Source: Anoplolepis gracilipes (taxonomy: Eukaryota > Arthropoda > Insecta > Hymenoptera > Formicidae). Taken from it: 64,000 nucleotides of DNA. The stretch covers positions 6,808,501 through 6,872,500 of the forward strand of contig NC_132971.1 in the NCBI RefSeq assembly GCF_047496725.1, read 5' to 3'. The translations under genes were made by a program, and so were the position numbers. Below, piece by piece: positions 1 to 18,853 of this stretch. The notes below the pieces were generated by a model. The model was not told the DNA's origin. It searched no databases and worked only from the letters and a program-made list of their open reading frames with translations. How positions within the stretch are numbered: the stretch's first letter is position 1; every line of letters begins with the position of its first letter.

Positions 1-2737
1 TAAAAAAAATAAAAAATTTATATATAAAAATATATATCATATAAGTCAGAGATTACAAAATTGAAATCATATTTTGTGAGAAATTTAGATAATCTAACAA
101 TAAGTATTTTCAGAAACTGATAAATTGAAATTTAATTCCAGTAAACTTATTTATATACATATGCAATAAATATTTTTTTAAATTTATTAGTCCACTAAAA
201 ATATATATATTGAAAAGATACTCTACAAGAATCTTATATTTTACAATTAATTTCAACCGAATGCATTTTGATAAAAAATAAATGTGTGAGCAAAGAAAAG
301 AGGATCGAGTCCACCATGTCGCGTCAAAGAATTCTAATCTAATCTAATTCAATCTAATCTCTTATTCAATAATTCTGCTAATCATATAAATATGAAAATA
401 TATATACATATATATTAGATTGAAAATAATATTAAATTTAGCTAATTTTTATTTTACTTTATATTATATTATCTCATTTTTATTATTTAATAAATTGCAA
501 TTTTATTTTTATTGGCGTTCTAAATAACTATTTATAATTTAATTTACAATTTAAAAGACACACTCTCATACATTGTCATTTATTTTTATCGGAATCTCTT
601 TCAAGGTTTGGTTATACAAACACCTCGTATATTGCGACTTCGCATTTTGCATATTTTAATCCACACTACTTTGTTGCTTGGCCTGCTCTCGGCCAATCGG
701 CTTCCAGTGAATTTTATCTAAATTAAACCAGTTTTCCTCAGCACGAAAGAGGTACGTTGAGCGACGACGCGCGTTAACTGTCAAACGATCTTAAGGTATA
801 AAATTTGGATTTAAAGCTATGTATCTAAAGAGAAGAATATAAATGATATTTTTATCTAATTGTAAATATAAGCGTGAGATACATGTAAGAGCAAGCAATT
901 ATTTCACGCTGTAAAGCGTCATGAATGATTCCCTCGCCAGTATTCAACGTAAAGAGAGCGTAAATTATCTCGGTAATTAAAATCTTTTATGACGACAGGA
1001 GAGATCAATAATTCCTGGATCTCTTATCGCATTCATTTATACGACTATCATGACACTATTACGCAGTGTCGCGTCCGCCGCGCATCGACTGCACGTATCA
1101 TATTATCTTGGTAAACGTCGGAGCGGCAGCTGTTATTTGACGTGCGAGCTGGAAAAGCAAGCCTTTTTTTTCACCTGCTCCGTCCGAGTCGAACGATACT
1201 AATTGCGAGATAACGTTCTCTTAATACTTTTGCCCTTGCGATAAATGGCGCATGTAACGGTGATGCCCCGAGGACCTCGACGTGTCGCTCGTCACGATGA
1301 GCAGAATGTAAGGGTCCCGCTTTTAACATTCGCTTTTGTAGATCAATCTGATATACCGTATCTTAATGAAACGACGCTTAATAAAGATATGTACGAAATA
1401 ATATAATCCACTTAATAAGCGCGAACTGACGTTCGTTTCTTTTTTGTCTCGTGCATTATATGTATATAATACATTGAAACTCGTATACATCTTAGTTTAA
1501 TAATACGCTTAGCTTGATCACAAAATACATAGTGTTCATTGACTGCTCATTTGTACGTAGGATCGATTTATTACGTGATATGTCTAAAGTCACGCACGTC
1601 CTGTTGTTCAGATCGACGAACAGCGAACTTGTATCAGGAAATGATCTCTTGACTTGAGATCGGAGCTTTTTTTCAGTTTCAACATTAAATGAACATTAAG
1701 AATACGCTCTAATTAAAACCTCCAATTAAAATGTTGATCGAAGTCCAAGTCCGAGATTAACCGGCGGCCAACGATCTGTTATCTATCTTATCCGTTTCGA
1801 ATACATTGTGTTCGAAAAAAGATTCACATAGGAGCCGGATGAAAGTGCATGCGTGCAGGGCGATAAGGGCGATGCACGCGAGGCTAGTTTTCGCGGCGTC
1901 GCCGTCCCTTACGTACACGCACGTATGCAAGCACGCACGCACGCACGTACGCACGCACGTAAGGATTGTTTCGGATCGCGACGTCTTTGTCGCGGAAATG
2001 CGAATTCGCACGCTCGAGATGATATTCATAATACGATGCCATTAATTACTCATTGTCTCTGCGACGGTACTGTTCTGTTAATTTCTTCCTCCCCCCCCTC
2101 CCTCTGTTCCCTCTCTCGGCCCCTTTTCTCTTTCTCTCCCTTTTTCATCGCTCATTCTTATATCGTCTCGCTCACTCGCAAAGGTGCGTCACGCATTCGA
2201 GCAAATCGTAATAAGATACGCAACGCGTCGGTACTTGCGACGAGAGAGGTGTGATACCGGCCTCTCTATTATTTTTTCATCCACCTTATTATGATTTCCT
2301 TCCAGCGGGAAAGATTGGCGTATCCTTTTTGTACGGGACGCCGGAAACGCGGCGGACAGCGCAGAGGTACACGCATACACACGCGCAATTAGAGAATAAA
2401 TTATTCATTAAACAGCGTTGTAGACCGAACGTATCCGTAATGTATTAATAATGCGCACCTTGCGTCAACGTGAAAAGATGCGAACATTACGTTTGCGTGA
2501 TATTACACGCTGGTCGAACGTCAGTATGTATTGTCAGTCTTTTAATTCGGCCAATTATATCGATACACGCTCTCCTTACGCTCGGTAATCAATATAATTT
2601 AAACGGCGCGCGCTCTCTGTGTGTTTAGCACAGCGGAAAGATGTGGAAGAGATAGGTCTACTATTTTTTAAACGATCGAGAATCGTTACATATGTGCGAA
2701 AACGAGTACATCAAATGAATTTGTGTTATCGTTTTAG
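1..2737. other. No confirmed coding sequence; probable SOWAH upstream intron or intergenic DNA
   Basis: AT-rich to about position 660, then mixed composition with CpG-containing stretches around 1020-1320 and 1780-2020. Short tandem ACGC/ACGT-type repeats lie near 1915-1962. I see no exon with convincing protein similarity. The downstream ankyrin exon begins in the middle of a repeat, so at least one 5' exon of that gene must lie here or before the window. One open block between good splice sites (2306-2366) is discussed as a finding, but its peptide is not clearly ankyrin-like. Confidence 0.5.
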
Positions 2738-9600
<6,863 letters not shown>

Positions 9601-10917
9601 CTCGTAACCATCGCCTACGTGATTATTCGTTCATAAGAGACTTCAAGGAGTCTCAGGAAGCAGCAAAATGTCTTTGGCAAATTTTTTTGTATTATCTAAA
9701 GCGAGGATCTAGGCGAATGATATATTAACAGTTTTTTTATAAATAGAAGACACCATTTTTTTTAATCTTTCTAGATTTCGAACCATTCTCTTTTGATTAT
9801 TTTTTGTCGTATTCATTATTATTATATGATATGTCTCTGATATAGAGATATTACGGATTCATTTTAGATGTAGTTTATTTAGCAAAATTTCATCAGTGAT
9901 ATTTATTTCATTCACGTTTTCTTCAATAAGTTTATTAATAAGTTATGTGCATTTTTATATTTAAGTAGATAATTTGTAATAATAATTTTCGTGACGTTAA
10001 ACTTAGTATTAATATTTTTCCTTATTAAAAAGCAGAGATATATAATAAATTTGATTTAAAATATATATTTTATAGTTGCACATATGTGCGCAATGCTTAA
10101 CTTAAGGAAAAAGGGAATACTCTTGATATATTTGAATACATTTATCTAAATTTAGAAAATAGATTTAAAATTCATGCAGCAAATTTTTTTATACTTTTTT
10201 ATGTTGACATATACAATTTCTAACTTTACCTTTACACACATGTTGTTATAGTATATACTGTTTACATTTGCATCCTTTCTGAACCAAATTTTTTCAATAA
10301 TGTATTATATGACAATTAATGTATAAATTTCTTATATCAAAAAAAAATTGTTCAATACATATTTGTCAATAAGAAATATTAATAATTATATCGCGATGAG
10401 TATACAGGGATAAATTATTGCCTGACTAGAGTTTTCTTATTTAGGTTTTATTTTTGTAATATATAATATGTAAGCAATAAATATATTTAAAAATATATGA
10501 AAATATTTTATTAATTACATATGATCTATATGAAGCTTAAAATAAATTAATAATTCAAAAACACAATAAGATTTTTTTAAATATACGGTATCTAAAATTA
10601 TGTATGTATATACAAGTTTTGTTTTATTTTTTCTTTTTTATTTGAGCTATTCTACATCTTCTTTGCAGCGACATCTTTATATGATTCTAGAAAATAGTAT
10701 TTCAACTCGAAAGGTAAGTAATCGTACTCTTCGGATAATGTTCTCAGCTGAACTCTAGATAGACGGATTTGACGTGCAACGTGCAACGTGCAATCTGCAA
10801 TCACATCGCGGATGACTTAGAAACGTGCTTAGAAATGTGTAAATGTATTCTATAGTTTATATTTTGTATTTTTTCAAATCGCAATGAGCGGTGAATAATA
10901 ACAATTTGATTTTGTAG
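9601..10917. other. SOWAH 3' flank and TSEN15 5' region
   Basis: AT-rich sequence with several AATAAA-like signals (for example near 10042 and 10474) that could end the SOWAH transcript. Near 10773-10793 the heptamer CGTGCAA occurs three times in tandem, 5' of TSEN15. A short open block at about 10669-10713 sits between an acceptor-like and a donor-like site and could be a 5' UTR exon of TSEN15, but its frame does not join the next exon. Confidence 0.4.
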
Positions 10918-10952
10918 AAGAACGAAGGACGAAATTTCACGCTTTTGAAAAA

Positions 10953-11797
10953 ATGTACGATATATGTCATCCTAGTGTGAGTAATTCTATTCATATACCA
11001 AGCAAAAATATACATACATACATACACAATCTAAGCTTTTGTAAGAAAAGATTCTTATTTTCATATGTTACAGTATTATCACTTGTGTAAACTTGGGTGT
11101 AATGATCCTGTGAAAACAAGTACCGCCTTTTACGTCTACATTGAATTGTGTGAAGGTATTGTATATAATTTTGACAATACAAAGTATACATAATTAAATT
11201 GTAATGTTTATGTACAATTTATTGTTATGGTGATTTACAGTGAAACGATTCTGGGATGTCAAATATAAATATAAGGAAGAACTTGATCTATTCTATCTCG
11301 AGGTAAGAAAAAGAGAACATTCTTCGCTAGAAATCTATATACCTTGGCCAACCAAATACAATATTTCCATTGATAAAATTGAGAAGATGCAACAGGCATT
11401 ACAAAATGAACGGTAATTCTAAGATTTTACTTTTGATACTTCTTACATATATATCTTCAACATTTCTCTATAATATATTTTCATCCACACTTATATAAAT
11501 AGTGAATTTAAATCCAACAGATTGACACTTGTATTTAAATCTGAGGATAGCAGCAGTGTTCAGTATACAATAAGCGCAGGCCTTGTAAAACCAGCAGCAC
11601 CAGAAGCAACTAAGCAATTGAAAGAAAGAGAAGAGAAGAAATATAATTTGGAGACAGAAATCCGAAGGAATACATCAAATTTATATGAATTAGCAAAAAC
11701 TATAGTTCATGAAACTAAAGATCAAAATTCTAATTCTGATTCAGGCACTGTTGTAGAATCTTCGAATACAGATTCTAGTTTAGTAGAGATATTATGA
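10953..11797 (+). CDS. TSEN15: tRNA-splicing endonuclease subunit Sen15 (TSEN15)
   Basis: Exons 10953-10976 (possibly from 10918), 11074-11155, 11241-11412 and 11521-11797 join in phase to 184 codons and a TGA stop. The product aligns by eye to the Sen15 fold: a CHPSYYH start, STAFYVYIELCEVKRFWDV, then EELDLFYLEVRKREHSSLE, IYIPWPTKY and IDKIEKMQQAL, ending in a Ser/Glu-rich tail. Human TSEN15 (about 171 aa) has the same order of segments. Sen15 is a non-catalytic subunit of the heterotetrameric endonuclease that excises introns from pre-tRNAs; it dimerises with Sen34. The first Met is a best guess: the frame is open upstream to 10918, a possible acceptor, with a stop at 10899, so an extra 5' coding exon cannot be excluded. 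An ATTAAA at 11910 could be the poly(A) signal. Confidence 0.9.
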
Positions 11798-14576
11798 TAC
11801 TGTTTCTATATGTAATATTGAATTTTAATATAATATATATTTGCTTATTATATTACTGTATTTCTTTCTTTTTGATATTGTCATATTTGTAGCTTATACA
11901 CATGAATTTATTAAAATTTTTAAGACTTCTCTTTCTCTGAAAAATATACAAAAGGGATTTACAGAAAAAATATAGTTTCCATATTTATTGTAATAAATAA
12001 CAAAATGTGATGATAAAAGGGAATGTAGATAAAAAGTATAAAGATGTATATTTTTAATATTTATTTTTTAAAGTAATTTTCACATGTGCGCGCATATAAT
12101 GCAGTTTTTGAGAATACTTCTAAGTGTTGCATATAATTATTTAATAAAGTGATATGTAATAAGCTGCCACTGCAAATATATATGCATTGAATAAATTAAT
12201 TCTTAAAAAAAACTTCATCTAGCGCCATAGTACTCTCGTGTTAATTAGTAGACACTACAAAATACGAGGCACAATTTTTTCTTTGCTTATTATAAAATTA
12301 ATGATAAATATAGCAAACAGAATTTATAATTAAATTTAGCCTAGTAATGCTATAAAATATTATGTATATATAAAAAATGTGTAACGAAATAATATAATTT
12401 AATAAAAATTCTTATGAATTAAATGTATCTACAAAAAAAGATCATGTGATATTTGTATTTTGTATATATGTACATATTCTGTATCTTTGAATCACCATGT
12501 TTTTGACCACACATATTCTAAAAAGTCGTTATATAATATAATTTCTGCAAAGCTGCTTGTATAATATCAGTGAAAAATAATTTATATATATATATATAAT
12601 GATGTTTTTTTTACAACATATGTCGAGCTACAATGTAAAATGCAAGTGGAGAAAATGATATTTCACGTTAAAATATTTTCATCCGAAATTGTTTATAAGA
12701 TTTTCATATATTTTGGGGCAGTTGAGAGTTGTGCAAAAAAAATTGTTTAACATTACGATATAAAAATAATATACATATATATCGATAGATATATAGATGA
12801 TCTTGCATACTTTTGTGAAATTTAAAAGCAATCTTAACATCAACATAAATTTTAGACTTGTTTCAATTGCTTTATAAATTAGGCTATAAATAATCTCTCA
12901 CATGTGACGTATCTTTAGTAATTATAATCATGCCCCACACTTTTCTCTGTCTGTTTTGTTGTTGAATGCATAAATTTTAGTTAATTCCTTATTTCAGAAA
13001 GCCACATAATATATATGTGTAAAAAGATTAGATTTTAAAACTTACAATAATAATGTATAAAAAACAGGCACATTAAAGATTCTGTGTATATTACATCTTT
13101 CCGATTAGTTGCCACTATTATTATATAGCGTATTCAAAATCGATCATCAAAAATTCTACAGATTTAAACCATCCTTTCTATGTATATAAGAATTATATAT
13201 ATAAAATAGATACCAAAAAGTGGTTATCAATTCACATAATTGCAGTAAGGCAACTAGATCTCAAGAGGTACTTGAATCTATCACTAGTGATAGTTAATTT
13301 TCGTACTATGTAAAATGTTTGATATTAAAAAGTTTCACAAATAACTCTAATGATTATATATGTACGCTTTGTTAATTTTAAATGAGAGATATTGCAAATA
13401 AAACTTGGTCGATTTTACCGATATAACAAGCTTTCCACAATCAATATTTGTAATTAAATAAATAGAATAGAGTGAGATTATATAATTAATAGAAACGTTA
13501 TTATTAAAAATATTCTGCCATTTTTTAATGAAAACTAAAGATAAATTATAATCTCTGAATAACTTTAAAGCTGCATCGTTTTGTACGTGGTTTGCATAAA
13601 ATCTACCAAATTTTATTTGAAACATTCTTTCTTATTTGTATTTTTATAAAGTTCGTAATTCAATCTTTAATTTCTCGCACAATTATAAGATAAAAAAAAT
13701 GATAAATTTAAAAAGTTTATGTACAATTATCTCATTAACATTCAGAAAATTTTCGAGTTATATTGCGTGATATTAAAAAATTATTTAATTTTGATTGTAC
13801 CTTTTAAATGAATGAAACATAGCAAGGATTCTATTTAGATTGTGTTTGTGTGTATATAAAAATTTTAGAAACGATTTAATTTCCTATGAAAGATTATTAT
13901 TAAATATTGAAATTATCATATGTAGATCATAAAAAGAAAAATTTTACAACGATTAAAAGAAAAGTTAATTTACAAATTTTGTTTTTTACAAATGTAAAAT
14001 ATAACAACTACTTCAACATAATTATATAATTTTCAAATCATTCTCTTACAAAATTAGAACCAAATCTTAAAATATGTTCAAATATATGCTCATATTAGAA
14101 TATGAACTCGTCTTACAATAGTATCTTTTATGTGGCAAAGTCAATTAAAATATTGATAATATAATACTACACCACAATATTCGAGCTATTAAATATAGAA
14201 ATATCATCCATTATTATCCTCTTCGCAAAATATTTGGTTATATATTTATATATACATAATATATATTTAGCACAGTATTAGTAAAATTATCTTATCTCAT
14301 AAACTATAATATGAATGTACATAACTAAAATAACGAAATATAGCAAATATATAATTAGAATAACATAATATTACATATTAAACGAACTTAAAGGATTCTG
14401 ATATATGATATAAACATGTTGCTGCACACAATGTCATAGAGCTCATATTGTCTAAAGTCACCATAATCTTGCACGAAACTAGCTATATGTAAATGAATTA
14501 AATTTTTATTATCATAAAGGATGAAGTACATGATAATTAAAAAGCACATGTTATCTATATTTATAATCATTGTTAT

Positions 14577-14618
<42 letters not shown>

Positions 14619-16044
14619 AATAGCGCCATTTCGATTTCAATTCTTTATCACATGAGCATGAGCAAGTTTAGCTACATTTTGATTTATTTTATATTTTCTC
14701 TATGAATGTGTTAGTTATTGTTTGTATTATGATTATCCTTTTTCTTTAAGTTCTACAGGATATATAAAATCTTTGAATAATTGTATATGTTACTGTACAT
14801 AATAGTAGTATATATAGATAACAAAATGTTGAAAATAACACATCTTCATGTAAAAGGACAATGATACATATTTAATGCTAGTGACAGGACAGTGTTTAAA
14901 GAGATCACTTCTGTGCACAAATGTAGTTTAAAATTATTTTCATCTTTACACGAAAGTTCCTTTGTTAAAAAATTAGTAGGCTTATTGCTTTTTCTTTGCT
15001 TACATATTTGATGAAAATTTTTTGATCAATTTCACGAATACTTAGGATATTTACATATTTTAGTGCTGTCAATATAAATCATATTATTTCTAAACCCAGG
15101 TATTCGTTATTCATATTCACAAATTTTCAATTTTAATACTTAAAATTTAAATATAATTTCTCAAAAAATATTTAAACAATTTTTAAAAATATTTACACAA
15201 ATTCAAATAGGCAAACAGTTGTAAAAAGAATGAAAAGACTTAAAACAATACGTTATTTGACTTGTATCGCCATTTAAAATTTTTTAAGAAATAACTATTT
15301 TAACAAAAAGGAAATAGTATGATTGAATTTATCATAGTCCTAAGTCTCTTACAGAAACAAAAGTTAGTTTTGTTTTAAACAAATCAGTCGGTTACGAAAT
15401 AAATAGGATTTAAACATCTGTTAACTTATCGTATGTATGTAACGTTGTTAGTTTTCAATAATCTCATCAACATGATCTAATAATCATTACATTATATATA
15501 TATTTTTATATATAGAATGAGAATTGATTGAGCCAAAACATTCTAATTTATTAATATTCTATATATAGTTTTCAATATTTAATATTGTCTATATTGAATT
15601 AAACAATGTATCCCGATAGTATCTTAAATAACCAAATATTCTTGGATATTGACAGCACTATTATATATCTTATCAACTGTATAATCATAAACAATGATCT
15701 ATTCGCATATATACGTTATTTAATATGAAACTCTGGAGATTGTAAACTCCAAGTATGTATCAAATACAAATTAAAAGCATCATAATAGAGAAAACCTGAG
15801 ATTCGATAAAAAATTTCTCTTGTAAATCTGTTCTACTGCGATCGTTAATATATAGTATTAAAAAATAAGAAATATATGTATATACATGAGAGACATATGG
15901 TATATATATATATATATGTATATTGCTCGGATAAACAACTGCATTAATGCAGTTGTGCAAAGAATTCCTTTTCATTGTAAAAGCATTTTTTTCTTCAATT
16001 ATGACATGCTGATATTTCCGTCTGCTCCGGAATTAATTTAATGG
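11798..16044. other. AT-rich convergent intergenic region and probable Pkn 3' UTR
   Basis: About 4.2 kb between the TSEN15 stop on the plus strand and the Pkn stop on the minus strand. It is strongly AT-rich, with an (AT)n tract at 14577-14612 and no credible coding exon in either direction. Several TTTATT strings (AATAAA on the minus strand, for example near 15546) could serve as poly(A) signals, so part of it is likely a long Pkn 3' UTR. Confidence 0.5.
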
Positions 16045-18788
16045 CTAGCACCAATCAGCCATGTAAGTAAAGTCTTTAAACAGGCCTTGCTCTAAATCAC
16101 TGAGAGGCCGAGGATCTTTCGGAGGCGTTAAATGTGGCTTCTCTGATGTAAACTCTTCATCAAAATTACTTACATCTTCCACCGAATGCTAAGAACAAAG
16201 AAACATTTTTCATATGAGAATGTTAAAATCTAATCTCTGATCTAATTCTAATCACGCAATCCATATTTAAAATTTAATTTATACTAATAAGAGATATTTT
16301 CTTTTGTATTCATATTTTATACAGCGAAACTAAAGCGATACTTACAATTACTGGTACAAAAGGTGGTTTCACACGCCTTAGAAGTAGATCATCCCAAGCA
16401 ATGTGTCTGAAAAATGCTTGTTTCTTAACATCTTCCGCGTCTTTTTCACTGCTACCTAACCTTCTGTCTGGATTCTTCCTCAATAACTATAACAACAGAA
16501 TAAATAAATAAGATATATGTATTAAAAATACATATAAAAAATAAAAGAAATGCTTACTCTTCTCATAATTGCTATCGCTTCCAAAGAAAGAAATCGTGGA
16601 TATCGTACTTCATCGTTTACAATGGAGTCAAACACTTCTTCCTCATCATCACCTGGGAAAGGAGACTGAAACATTTTATTTAATATTTCATCTTAATATT
16701 GAAAAAGACGCAGATATAATACATATTTTACAAATAATAAAATTTTACCTCTCCAACAAGCATTTCAAAGATCAAGACTCCAAGACCCCACCAATCTACA
16801 GCTCGCGTATAAGAAGTCTCTGTCAAGACTTCGGGTGCTAGGAATTCAGGAGTACCGCAGAAAGTACCTGTTCTATCTCCATATCCCATACCTTCTTTAC
16901 ATAGACCAAAATCTGCGATTTTAACATAACCTTCCGTATCCAATAGTAGATTATCTAATTTCAAGTCTCTGTAAAATTGAAATATATGTATATTGTAAAA
17001 TATATTATATATTGCATTATTTTCTAATTGTTATGATAAACGATGTAACTGATAAATATACCTGTAAATAATGCGATTTTCGTGCAAGTATTGTAATCCT
17101 AGAACAACGCAAGCTGAATAAAACACAGCGCGTGGCTCTCCGAAAACATCGGCATGTATATGCATCATAAGATCACCGCCAGCCGCATATTCCATTACAA
17201 AACATACGTGTGCCTATAAAAAAAAATCATCTTTTTTATTCTTTTTTTCGTCTTACAAACCGCACCAGAAATTAGAGAAAAAAGTATTATCTCGTATTAT
17301 CTCAATCATACCTCAGTTTGAAAGCACGCAAACAGATTTACGAGGAAAGGATGGCGTGTTGTGTTCGCTACTTCGAATATTCTCTTTTCAGACAATAATG
17401 ACTCCACTTCATCTCTAGCTATAATATCTCCCTTCTTCAAGGCCTTGATTGCAAAATACTCTCCCGTGTTTCTGTATTGCGACAGTATCACTTTGCCGAA
17501 ATGTCCACGACCGAGTACAGAGAGCAGCCTAAAGTTTTCCAAGGTCATACCATTAATCTGAGAGTGTCTTCTTGACTCATAGGCACTATCTCTATATTGA
17601 AGGGGTCTGATTGGCAGTTCATATACAGCCTGAAAGATAAATATTTTTTAATTGAAACAATATGTATACAAATGTATTATGTTTAAGTGTATCGTTAAAA
17701 AGTTAGAATGGCTAAATATAATCCCTGTACATATCATATACAAATAGAATCATATGTTAGTGTATGATAAAATTAGATACTTTATACAAAAATATGTTTT
17801 ATTACAATGACACAGGTTGCACTGCAATGTTTTAATTATTCAATTCATACAATAATAGTTATCAATTATACACATTATATATTATTAATATAATATTATA
17901 AATATAATATTAAAAATGCATCCAGAGGCATACATAGACTGAAAGTTTGATAAAGATCAGTGAATAAGAATATAATTGTGTAAAAATAAAAAGGAAAATA
18001 TATCTATAGAGTAAAATAGAAGCATTAAAAAAAAAAAATACATTTGTTTCTTCTCCAGTAATTACATGCAGCATACACTAAGGAAGGCAAAGCAATGTTG
18101 TGTGTGGAGGTATGTACCTCATCCTCAGGAAACTCGACGACAGGTTGGGGCGAGGGTGTGCGTGGAGAGGGTGGTGCAATCAGCACAGGGCGGGGCTCTG
18201 TCACCAGGGGCCTCAAAGTTGCACCCTGAGGCCCGCCCTTTTCCTCGTTGTGCAGAAAATCAAACTCCCTTAATGCACTCTGCAACTACATTACTACCTT
18301 CTTAACACTAATGCTCGATTGAAATCATAGTAAACTTTTAGATTGTGTGCTAGAATTGTTTCAATTGTACACATGCATTACTATATAACTAATATAATTT
18401 AAATCTTGAAAAAATATGTATTTATATGTATTTTTTTAAATTCCGATTACTATCATCATAGGGAGTTTGGGGAGAAATTGTTGTTTTTTCAAAATTAGCA
18501 GAATGCAAGAATATAAAGTTGTATTTGCTGTGAAGTAATTAATATAAATTGCCAGAAAACAGAAAGTAATGCCTGTAATTTACATTTAATAAAAAAACTT
18601 GTGTATAATGCCTAAAAGATATTCTTTCCAAAAGCAAGTGCACAAATTATATATGTATATAAACTATAAAACTACTACTTTTTATATAATTAAAGAAATA
18701 CATAATATATCTGACAACATGCCGCATCAAGATACATATGTAGTTTAAATGCATACATTCATTAGATTATGATGCTAAAAGGTAAATC

Positions 18789-18853
<65 letters not shown>

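Noticed and set aside
10669..10713. Possible TSEN15 5' coding exon starting at ATG 10681
   Set aside because: Splicing to the exon at 10918 would shift the frame away from the conserved TSEN15 sequence, so at most it is untranslated.
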